Positions 33,056 to 38,710 of a stretch of DNA of 38,710 bases are shown piece by piece (the first letter of the stretch is position 1; every line of letters begins with the position of its first letter). The notes below the pieces were generated by a model. That model saw only the letters and a list, made by a program, of their open reading frames with translations. It searched no databases and was not told the origin of the DNA. This DNA is from an uncultured Sulfurimonas sp. Lineage in GTDB: Bacteria; Campylobacterota; Campylobacteria; Campylobacterales; Sulfurimonadaceae. The stretch is from NCBI GenBank assembly GCA_937900945.1, contig CALCGG010000002.1:1-38710 (forward strand), given 5' to 3'. The translations under genes were made by a program, and so were the position numbers.

Positions 33056-33367
33056 ATGAGAAAACTTAACCTTACAGCACTTTTACTAGGTGCAGCTCTT
33101 TTTACAGGACTGGGTGTAACATCTGCCAGTGCAGAAGGCATGAAATGTGGTGCCGGTAAATGTGGGAGTTCTATGACAAAGCCTGTTGAGGCTGCCGGAA
33201 AGTGCGGTGCTTCAAAAAAAGGTGTAGAAAAATCAGCAAAGTTCGGAGCTGAAGAAGAGGGTACAATGGAACCGGCAAAATGTGGTGCTGCAAAAAAAGG
33301 TGTAGAAAAATCAGCAAAATGCGGTGATGCTAAGTCTGAAGCAGCTCCGAAGTGCGGACATAAATAA
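33056..33367 (+). CDS. Secreted KCG-repeat peptide, HvfA-like RiPP metallophore precursor (copy 2)
   Basis: The 103-residue paralog of the peptide at 30857. Signal peptide and first mature residues are almost the same (through GMKCGAGKCG). The rest diverges but keeps the spacing: Cys at 31, 36, 50, 76, 89 and 100, with the unit centred on residue 63 reading KFG instead of KCG (codon TTC, one base from TGC). Units are rich in Lys, Glu, Ala, Gly and Ser. The peptide should be exported and bind soft metals, with copper the best guess from HvfA, but modification is unproven because no DUF692 enzyme gene is in the window. A large hairpin ends the transcript before the DoxX gene. Confidence 0.8.
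   Translation: MRKLNLTALLLGAALFTGLGVTSASAEGMKCGAGKCGSSMTKPVEAAGKCGASKKGVEKSAKFGAEEEGTMEPAKCGAAKKGVEKSAKCGDAKSEAAPKCGHK
33071..33111 (+). repeat. 41-bp exact direct repeat of 30872-30912
   Basis: The signal-peptide coding DNA of the two KCG peptide genes is identical for 41 bases, including silent positions, although the 3' halves have diverged. This suggests recent copying or gene conversion of the 5' part. The two copies are 2.2 kb apart in direct orientation and flank the antiporter gene. Confidence 0.85.
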
Positions 33368-33382
33368 CTGCTTCAAAAACAC

Positions 33383-33436
33383 TACATGTAAAGAGCTGTG
33401 TTGAAGCTTGTTTTCTTTACATGTACGCAATTTTTC
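33383..33436 (+). terminator. Terminator-like hairpin after the second KCG peptide gene
   Basis: The arms TACATGTAAAGA (33383-33394) and TCTTTACATGTA (33414-33425) are exact 12-base complements; an inner AGCT/AGCT pair may shorten the loop. A T-rich run (ATTTTTCT, 33429-33436) follows. Confidence 0.6.
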
Positions 33437-33479
33437 TAAAAATACTTTAGTCATTAAGTTTGTTTCTTATCTCTGTGAC

Positions 33480-33516
33480 AAGTATTACATACTTTAATAC
33501 TTAGATATGTTACTAT
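33480..33516 (+). promoter_or_regulatory. Promoter of the DoxX-GMC operon with perfect dyad
   Basis: AAGTATT (33480-33486) and AATACTT (33496-33502) are exact inverted arms 9 bases apart. The likely -10, TACTAT (33511-33516), lies 8 bases beyond. The dyad covers the -35 region, where a repressor or activator could bind. Single half-sites (AATACTT at 30763, AAGTATT at 33000) lie near the two KCG peptide promoters. Confidence 0.45.
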
Positions 33517-33543
33517 GCTCTTAATAAACTAAAGGAGTCTATT

Positions 33544-33984
33544 ATGAAATACAAGCAAATGTATATGGAATTTTCCCGTTTAAGCGAGTATGGCAAGTCA
33601 CTCTCTTTATTGTTGGCACGACTAGTGGTAGCCTATGGTTTTTATGAACCGGCTAAGATGAAATGGAGCGACATCGGCTCAGTTGCTGAGTGGTTCGGCT
33701 CAATGGGTATACCATTTCCGACACTCAATGCTTACATGGCAGCGAGCACGGAGGCTGTAGGTGTGATTTTACTTACACTTGGACTGTTGACCCGTTTTAT
33801 ATCTTTGCCTCTTATAGTCGTGATGATAGTGGCGATTGTAACGGTACATTTGCCGCATGGATTTTCATCTGGGGATAACGGATTTGAAATACCACTCTAT
33901 TACATGCTGTTTTTATTTCTGTTTGTAACAAATGGAGCAGGAAAATTCAGTCTTGACAGATTGATTTTTGGTGAAAAAAACTAA
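33544..33984 (+). CDS. DoxX-family membrane protein, HvfX-like
   Basis: An integral membrane protein of 146 residues with four hydrophobic segments (about 20-36, 65-84, 88-104 and 118-133), the DoxX fold. Markers: LLLARLVVAYGFYEPAKMKW, EWFGSMGIPFPTLNAY, and HLPHGFSSGDNGFEIPLYYM. DoxX proteins are regular partners of HvfA/bufferin-type metallophore operons, where the DoxX member is called HvfX, as I recall. Here it stands beside two HvfA-like peptides, which supports that reading, but it is in a separate transcript with oxidoreductase genes downstream. AAAGGAG lies before ATG 33544. The next three genes follow at gaps of 11 and 13 bases and an overlap of 4. Confidence 0.85.
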   Translation: MKYKQMYMEFSRLSEYGKSLSLLLARLVVAYGFYEPAKMKWSDIGSVAEWFGSMGIPFPTLNAYMAASTEAVGVILLTLGLLTRFISLPLIVVMIVAIVTVHLPHGFSSGDNGFEIPLYYMLFLFLFVTNGAGKFSLDRLIFGEKN

Positions 33985-33995
33985 AGGAGAATATT

Positions 33996-34184
33996 ATGTG
34001 TATCCCTCATGGAGCGACCGGAACTGTAAGTAACAGTTTTGTTAAAGAAAGTCGACCAAAAAAGAGTATAAAAAAAGTTTCTCAAGAGAAGTTTGAAAAG
34101 GGCGACCCTGATTTTATGGATGAGAGAACAAAACCTTATGAGCCAAAAAAGAAAGAATCTTTTCTTGACTCTTTATTGAAGTGA
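33996..34184 (+). CDS. Small charged protein, unknown
   Basis: I do not recognise this 62-residue protein. It begins MCIPHGATGTVSNSF and then is mostly Lys, Glu, Asp and Pro (EKFEKGDPDFMDERTKPYE) with a C-terminal FLDSLLK. It has one Cys and one His near the N-terminus, no signal peptide and no membrane segment. The ribosome site AAAGGAGAA at 7 bases and the tight position between the DoxX gene and the Tat-signal gene make it a real gene. It could be a small accessory or chaperone for the flavoprotein behind it; that is only a guess from position. Confidence 0.7.
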   Translation: MCIPHGATGTVSNSFVKESRPKKSIKKVSQEKFEKGDPDFMDERTKPYEPKKKESFLDSLLK

Positions 34185-34197
34185 TGTATATTTAGCT

Positions 34198-34689
34198 ATG
34201 TTTTTAAATTCACGCAGAACTTTTTTAAAAAGTACCTTTCTTACAACTGCTGTTATTGTGATGTCGGGAACTGAACTTTTTGGTGCAGTTTCTCCATTGC
34301 AGACAATTTCGGCAGTCCATGAGGACTTGTTTCCTTATGCCAAGAAATTGGGCATAAACAGTGCATCTTATTTGAAGCTTATTTTAAATCATAGCCGTAT
34401 AACAGAAAGGGAAAAAGCTTTTTTGCGAAACGGTGTGCAGTGGCTTAATGAAGAAGCCGTTTTACAATACAAACAAACCTATACAAAACTTTCAGCAAGT
34501 CAGCGACAAAATATACTCCAGATTATTTCAAAAGAGAGATGGGGTGAGAACTGGATAAATGCAATGCTGACTTACATCATGGAAGCTACACTTGGCGACC
34601 CTATTTATAGAGCAAATAAAAATGGTGCCGGCTGGACTTGGTTACATCACACTTCCGGACTGCCTCGCCCTACAAAGGTTTTTCTGTGA
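34198..34689 (+). CDS. Tat-exported gluconate 2-dehydrogenase subunit 3-like protein
   Basis: The 163 residues start with a twin-arginine signal: NSRRTFLKSTFL followed by a hydrophobic stretch to FGAVSPL, so the folded protein is likely exported by Tat. The mature part resembles the small subunit (subunit 3) of membrane-bound gluconate 2-dehydrogenase and related sugar dehydrogenases (FPYAKKLGINSASYLKLIL, then LGDPIYRANKNGAGWTWLHH). In these enzymes the small subunit carries the flavin subunit across the membrane, because the flavin subunit has no signal of its own; that fits here, since the next gene is a GMC flavoprotein without a signal. There is no good ribosome site before ATG 34198, so translation may be coupled to the gene before. 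The stop overlaps the GMC start by 4 bases. Confidence 0.85.
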   Translation: MFLNSRRTFLKSTFLTTAVIVMSGTELFGAVSPLQTISAVHEDLFPYAKKLGINSASYLKLILNHSRITEREKAFLRNGVQWLNEEAVLQYKQTYTKLSASQRQNILQIISKERWGENWINAMLTYIMEATLGDPIYRANKNGAGWTWLHHTSGLPRPTKVFL

Positions 34690-36341
34690 CTTACGATATT
34701 TGTATCATTGGAAGCGGAGCAGGCGGCTCACCTATAGCTTATGAACTCTCAAATGCGGGTTTTAATGTTGTTGTTTTGGAAAAAGGGAAGGACTATAAAG
34801 AGGAAGATTTCAACAAAGATGAACTGGCAGTTTGCAGAAGAGACATGTTCACCCCTCCTCTTAAAGAAGAGCAACATGTAATCAATCAGCGAAATGAAGA
34901 TGGGACTGTAACTCGTTTCGTAGGAAGCGAGTACAGCTGGAACTTTTGGAACGGTTCCATGGTCGGCGGTTCATCCAATCTCATGAGCGGTTACTTTCAC
35001 AGGATGAAGCCAAATGACTTCAAGCTCAAATCTGTTTATGGAAACATCAATGGTGCAAATGTTGTGGACTGGCCGATAAGTTACGAAGATTTGGAACCGT
35101 ATTATGCTAAAGTTGAAAAAGTTGTGGGAGTCTCAGGAAAGATAGTAAAACATAAATTTTCTGAACCTCGCTCCACTTTAAATTTTCCCTATTCTCCGCT
35201 GGAGGTCAACGGCGTTACAAAATGGTTTGACTCTGCATGTACAAAGTTGGGCTATGAGAGTATGCCTACACCAAGAGCGATTTTACCACATGCAGCGCTG
35301 GATAGAGATGGCTGTTCCTACTCAAACTTTTGCGGAAGTTATGGCTGTGCCACCGGAGCAAAAGGGAGTGCAAGAGCGGCACTTTTGCAAAAATGCAGCG
35401 CGAAGATAATTACAGAAGCTTTTGTGTATAAACTCGACAGTAATGATAAAAAAGTCACGCATGCACACTATTACGATAGAGATAAAACCTCACATGTGAT
35501 AAGCGCTAAAATCTTTGTCTTAGCCGCACAAGCCATAGAGAGTTCCCGTCTGCTTCTAAACTCGAAAAACAAAAACTTTCCAAATGGCTTGGCGAACAAT
35601 AGCGGACAAGTTGGGAAAAATTTAATCTTTTCTGCCGGCGGTGCAGGCGAAGGTCGTTTTACTTTCGAAAACTTGAGTGAAGAACAGCAAAAAGAGCTGA
35701 TACAGGCAGGGCTGTTTATTAACCGCTCCTTGCAAGATTGGTATGATTATGAAAAAGGTGGCAAAAAGTATAAAGGTGGAACAATTGACTTTTTATTTGA
35801 ACATGCAAACATTATATCTCGCGCAAAAAGAGAATTTTATAATGATGAGGGCAAACTCATCTGGGGAGAAGAACTTCAAAAAAAGATTTATAAAACTCTC
35901 ACCACTTCAAGAGTTTTGACATTTGAAGTTTTTAATGACTGGCTGCCGACTGATTATTGCTTTGTAAGCGTGGATGCTGAGGTGAAAGACAAGTTTAACA
36001 TGCCGGTAGGTGTAATAAATCTTTACGGACATCCTCATGATATAAAAGTGGGAACGCATCTCGCAAAAAAAGCCGTAAAAGTTTTGCAAGTGATGGGAGC
36101 AACTGAGATATCTATGAGTATATCTTCCTCTCCTCCGCCAAATTTGGTTGCAGGTGGATGTCGTTTCGGTGAGAACTCTGAAATGTCAGTCTTGGACAGG
36201 AACTGTAAAGCACATGAATTGGATAATTTGTATGTAACAGACGCTAGCTTTATGCCAACCGGAGGAAGCGTACCCTATACATGGACAATTTATGCAAACT
36301 CTTTTCGGGTTGCCGAGCATTTGTTGAGTGTTCTAAGTTAA
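34686..36341 (+). CDS. GMC-family FAD oxidoreductase (gluconate/sugar dehydrogenase large subunit-like)
   Basis: The protein has 551 residues. The FAD loop is at the very start: YDICIIGSGAGGSPIAYEL and VVVLEKG. Then come GGSSNLMSGYFHRM (GMC substrate and flavin region), a Cys-rich stretch (CSYSNFCGSYGCATGAKGS), and the GMC C-terminus NLYVTDASFMPTGGSVPYTWTIYANSFR. Bacterial relatives oxidise sugars, gluconate or alcohols in the periplasm and pass electrons to cytochrome c. The third, cytochrome subunit is not in this window. The start is GTG 34686 (GTGA overlap with the gene before; AAAGG 8 bases upstream); a longer frame from ATG 34638 lies within the previous gene. The substrate is unknown. 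It is the last gene of the DoxX operon. Confidence 0.9.
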   Translation: MTYDICIIGSGAGGSPIAYELSNAGFNVVVLEKGKDYKEEDFNKDELAVCRRDMFTPPLKEEQHVINQRNEDGTVTRFVGSEYSWNFWNGSMVGGSSNLMSGYFHRMKPNDFKLKSVYGNINGANVVDWPISYEDLEPYYAKVEKVVGVSGKIVKHKFSEPRSTLNFPYSPLEVNGVTKWFDSACTKLGYESMPTPRAILPHAALDRDGCSYSNFCGSYGCATGAKGSARAALLQKCSAKIITEAFVYKLDSNDKKVTHAHYYDRDKTSHVISAKIFVLAAQAIESSRLLLNSKNKNFPNGLANNSGQVGKNLIFSAGGAGEGRFTFENLSEEQQKELIQAGLFINRSLQDWYDYEKGGKKYKGGTIDFLFEHANIISRAKREFYNDEGKLIWGEELQKKIYKTLTTSRVLTFEVFNDWLPTDYCFVSVDAEVKDKFNMPVGVINLYGHPHDIKVGTHLAKKAVKVLQVMGATEISMSISSSPPPNLVAGGCRFGENSEMSVLDRNCKAHELDNLYVTDASFMPTGGSVPYTWTIYANSFRVAEHLLSVLS

Positions 36342-36377
36342 GGAATTATAGAAGAACTCGCAAAAGTTTACACTGTT

Positions 36378-36764
36378 TTATGGCTTTTTCTTATCAATAG
36401 TGACAATTAATAAACCATTTCTGTACTCATTTTTTAATGATTGAGTATCAGCGTCTTTTGGTAATATTACATCATGTTTATAGCTGCTAATATGGCGTTC
36501 ACGATGAAAGTATTTCGTAGTGTTGTCATCTTTTTCTGCTAAGACTTTAGCGTTTACCAAGAGCCTGTAATTTTCTATTTTAGTTTCGATGGCATCTTTT
36601 TTGGAGCCGGGAATTTCCATGCATACTACATATTTCCCCTGATGTTCTTTCATATCAAAACGCGGAGTACGGTAGATTTCACCACCTAAAGGTGAGAATC
36701 CAGTAACATTTTTTTTCTCCGATCCATCTACCTCTTTTAACAAATCATTTTTAGTAAGAAACAT
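36378..36764 (-). CDS. Hsp20-type small heat-shock protein
   Basis: A 128-residue alpha-crystallin-domain chaperone that holds unfolding proteins without ATP. The domain runs from about residue 35 (RTPRFDMKEHQGKYVVCMEIPGSKKDAIE) to the end, closing with the family motif NGLLIVTIDKKKP. The usual C-terminal I-x-I tail for oligomer contacts is absent or very short, so assemblies may be small. ATG 36764 has AAAGGGG 7 bases upstream; GTG 36767 is too close to it. It converges on the GMC gene and lies behind the phosphoglucomutase gene on the same strand. Confidence 0.9.
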   Translation of the reverse strand: MFLTKNDLLKEVDGSEKKNVTGFSPLGGEIYRTPRFDMKEHQGKYVVCMEIPGSKKDAIETKIENYRLLVNAKVLAEKDDNTTKYFHRERHISSYKHDVILPKDADTQSLKNEYRNGLLIVTIDKKKP

Positions 36765-36794
36765 CACAGAACCCCTTTTTTATTTTTATAATGA

Positions 36795-36800
36795 ATTGTA
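36795..36800 (-). promoter_or_regulatory. Possible -10 box of the Hsp20 gene
   Basis: On the minus strand TACAAT lies 31 bases before the Hsp20 start, with TATAAA at 36785-36790 as an alternative. I see no CIRCE or HrcA-type inverted repeat. Confidence 0.35.
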
Positions 36801-36856
36801 TAGAAAGAATATGAAGGAACTATGAAGAAGATTGAAAAATTAGTTTTAAATATGGC

Positions 36857-36875
36857 AAGCTGTTTAAAACAGCTT
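36857..36875 (-). terminator. Hairpin over the phosphoglucomutase stop codon
   Basis: AAGCTGTTT and AAACAGCTT face each other with one base between; a realistic stem is AAGCTGT/ACAGCTT. It includes the last codons and the stop of the gene, followed on the minus strand by AT-rich DNA with a short T-run. It is a probable transcript end. Confidence 0.5.
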
Positions 36876-38498
36876 ACTCACCATGTCTTGTGCTTCATCT
36901 TGAATCAGTTTAAGATGAGCCTCATCTATAAAACTCTCCGCGTAAATTTTGTAAATTGCTTCTGTTCCAGATGGACGAAGTGCAAACCATCCATTTTTTG
37001 CTACAACTTTAAGCCCGCCGATTGGAGCGTTATTTCCAGAGGCATTGGTTAAAATGGCTTCTATCGGTTCGCCTGCAAGCATAGTTTCTTTTACATTTTG
37101 GGGAGAGAGTTTTTTCAGAATAGTTCTTTGCGTGGCATCAGCCGGTGCATCTATGCGGGCATAGATCGGTGCGCCAAATTTTTGTGTCAATTCTTTGTAA
37201 TGTTCACCCGGGTCTCTCCCTGTAGTTGCCAAAATCTCAGCTGAGAGCAGGGTCATAATTATTCCGTCTTTGTCTGTACTCCAGACAGTTCCGTCTTTGC
37301 GTAAAAAACTCGCACCCGCACTCTCTTCACCGCCAAAGAATATTTTACCTTCCATCAGACCATCGACAAACCATTTGAAACCAACCGGTACTTCGATAAC
37401 TTTTTTGTTTAAAGAGTTGGCTACGCGGTCTATCATGGAACTGCTTACCAAGGTTTTACCAATTCCAAGATTCTCACTCCACTGTGGACGGTTTTGTGCC
37501 AAGTAGTTTATGGCAACACTCAGATAATGATTTGGATCCATCAGCCCGACACTTTTAGTCACTATCCCATGGCGGTCAAAGTCAGTATCATTTCCAAAGG
37601 CGATATCATACTTGTCTTTCATGGTGATGAGTCCAGCCATGGCATAAGCAGAGGAACAATCCATACGGATTTTTCCATCTTTGTCACAGTGCATAAAAGA
37701 GAAAGTCGAGTCAAGCGTATCATTGAATACTTCCATGTTAAGCTTGTATTTCTCTTTAATAGCACTATAGTAAGCCAAACCGGCGCCGCCCATAGCATCT
37801 GCACCTATGAAAATACCGGACTTGGCAATAGCCTCCATATCAAGAACATTTTGTAAATCTTCAACATAAGGAGTGACATAATCGTACTGTTTGATATTTT
37901 CAGCTTTTAATGCTTGGGCAAGAGTGAGTTTTTTTACATCTGCAAGATTATTTTTCATAATCTCATTGGCTCTGTTTTGAATCCAATCTGTTATATCCGT
38001 ATCAGCCGGTCCGCCATGTGGAGGGTTGTATTTAAATCCGCCATCTGTTGGAGGATTGTGTGATGGAGTGATAATGATACCATCGCATTGTGAAGAGCTG
38101 TTTTTGTTATGTGTCAAGATAGCATGTGAGATAACAGGAGTAGGCGTATAACCAAAATCTTTGGCTATATACACATTTACACCATTCGCACTCAGAACTT
38201 GCAAGGCTGTCAGTTGTGCCGGATAGGAAAGGGCATGTGTATCCATCCCCATAAATAGATAACCGTCCAGATTGGCTTGCTTGCGATAATCACAAACAGC
38301 TTGAGTCACTGCAAAAATATGTGTTTCATTGAAACTTGTTAGCAGCGAGGAACCTCTGTGACCAGAAGTTCCAAAGCTGACTTTTTGATTCTCAAAAGCA
38401 GTATCGGGAAATTTCGTATAATAAGCACTGATTAACTCAGGTACATTAATTAGTGTAGATTTCGGTGCCAGTTTTCCAGCGTTTTTATGTGTACTCAT
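36864..38498 (-). CDS. pgm: Phosphoglucomutase (alpha-D-glucose type)
   Basis: Pgm interconverts glucose-1-P and glucose-6-P, the link between glycogen and glycolysis. The 544-residue length is that of the E. coli Pgm type. It has FGTSGHRGS (42-50), ITPSHNPPTDGG with the phospho-carrier Ser146, the metal loop GNDTDFDRHG (Asp304, Asp306, Asp308), the sugar loop GGEESAGASF, and the phosphate loop ALRPSGTEAIYK. All active-site residues are present, in contrast to the degenerate mutase domain of the fusion at 17518. AAGG lies 7 bases before ATG 38498. It stands outside the large glycogen operon, on the other strand 6 kb away, but serves the same pathway. Confidence 0.96.
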   Translation of the reverse strand: MSTHKNAGKLAPKSTLINVPELISAYYTKFPDTAFENQKVSFGTSGHRGSSLLTSFNETHIFAVTQAVCDYRKQANLDGYLFMGMDTHALSYPAQLTALQVLSANGVNVYIAKDFGYTPTPVISHAILTHNKNSSSQCDGIIITPSHNPPTDGGFKYNPPHGGPADTDITDWIQNRANEIMKNNLADVKKLTLAQALKAENIKQYDYVTPYVEDLQNVLDMEAIAKSGIFIGADAMGGAGLAYYSAIKEKYKLNMEVFNDTLDSTFSFMHCDKDGKIRMDCSSAYAMAGLITMKDKYDIAFGNDTDFDRHGIVTKSVGLMDPNHYLSVAINYLAQNRPQWSENLGIGKTLVSSSMIDRVANSLNKKVIEVPVGFKWFVDGLMEGKIFFGGEESAGASFLRKDGTVWSTDKDGIIMTLLSAEILATTGRDPGEHYKELTQKFGAPIYARIDAPADATQRTILKKLSPQNVKETMLAGEPIEAILTNASGNNAPIGGLKVVAKNGWFALRPSGTEAIYKIYAESFIDEAHLKLIQDEAQDMVSKLF

Positions 38499-38625
38499 TT
38501 AATTGCCTTTTTAGAAAATAGATTAAAATATTTTATCATCTTAAAACTTTAGAGATGGCATTTATCACGATTCTTTCAAGAGATTTTTTGAGGGGTACAG
38601 CTTGTTTGCTAAATATTTTTTATTA

Positions 38626-38649
38626 GTTTAAAAATTAAACGGGTACAAT
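38626..38649 (+). promoter_or_regulatory. Promoter with dyad near the right edge
   Basis: The inverted repeat GTTTAA-AAA-TTAAAC (38626-38640) ends 3 bases before TACAAT (38644-38649), a likely -10. It would serve the gene starting at 38692. The 193 bases between pgm and 38692 hold no other gene. Confidence 0.4.
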
Positions 38650-38691
38650 TAAGACTAAATATTATATTGCTAATTTGAGGCTTGTAAAAGA

Positions 38692-38710
38692 TGAATACGA
38701 TGTTTAACAG
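38692..38710 (+). CDS. Possible start of a gene cut by the window edge
   Basis: ATG at 38692 opens a frame reading MNTMFN up to the last base. A promoter-like sequence lies 43 bases upstream and TTGAGG is a weak ribosome site. Too short to identify. Confidence 0.4.

Noticed and set aside
30857-33367. The KCG peptides as bufferins (BufA, DUF2282) or metallothioneins
   Set aside because: The Cys spacing and KCG/EGKCG repeats fit HvfA better; DUF2282 has other Cys motifs, and metallothioneins are not exported and have C-x-C clusters.
34638-34685. Longer N-terminus of the GMC protein from ATG 34638
   Set aside because: It lies inside the previous gene; GTG 34686 with AAAGG and a GTGA overlap puts the FAD loop right at the N-terminus, as in relatives.

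Overview
The window comes from an AT-rich bacterial chromosome that I read as a member of the Campylobacterota, most likely Sulfurimonas or a close relative. This is an inference, based on protein style (histidine kinase H-box MIAHQWRQPLNAIS, the GlgB N-terminus, promoters with little more than a -10 box) and on gene content. There are no rRNA or tRNA genes, insertion sequences, phage genes or CRISPR arrays, and coding density is very high.

Layout. (1) 1-2482, minus strand: a CheB/CheR fusion cut by the window edge, then a PAS histidine kinase. (2) 2648-9996, plus strand: PEP synthase, a Pro/Cys/Trp-free helical protein, a GNAT-nitrilase fusion, and a divergent pyruvate kinase. (3) 9999-11151, minus strand: an OmpA-type lipoprotein and a FecR-domain protein. 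(4) 11397-30743, plus strand: a 13-gene, 19 kb block that looks like one operon. In order it holds GAPDH, glucose-6-phosphate isomerase, a GT35 glucan-phosphorylase-like protein, PGK, phosphofructokinase, a nucleotidyltransferase/phosphohexomutase fusion, two GH57 enzymes, a GalT-like transferase, glycogen synthase 1, ROK glucokinase, glycogen synthase 2 and branching enzyme. (5) 30857-36341, plus strand: two paralogous secreted KCG-repeat peptides of HvfA type flanking a KefB/C-like antiporter and a decayed Crp-type HTH; then a DoxX (HvfX-like) membrane protein, a small unknown, a Tat-signal gluconate-dehydrogenase-subunit-3 protein and a GMC flavoprotein. (6) 36378-38498, minus strand: Hsp20 and phosphoglucomutase. 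A new plus-strand gene may begin at 38692.

How it fits together. Regions 2, 4 and 6 carry most of what is needed to make glycogen and burn it: phosphoglucomutase and isomerase link glucose-1-P to fructose-6-P, phosphofructokinase commits it to glycolysis, GAPDH and PGK carry it on, and pyruvate kinase and PEP synthase work in opposite directions at the bottom. Aldolase, triose-phosphate isomerase, phosphoglycerate mutase, enolase and a classical GlgC are not in the window. Several enzymes of the operon lack residues that are nearly invariant in their families (the PLP lysine of the phosphorylase, the NAD-selecting Asp of GAPDH, one substrate Arg of PGK, Gly124 of PFK, the metal site of the mutase domain). 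The operon therefore looks like a divergent, specialised glycogen-glycolysis module rather than a copy of the textbook pathway.

The second system of note is in region 5: two HvfA-like putative copper-binding RiPP precursors and an HvfX-like DoxX protein, without the DUF692 modifying enzyme and its partner that normally sit beside them.
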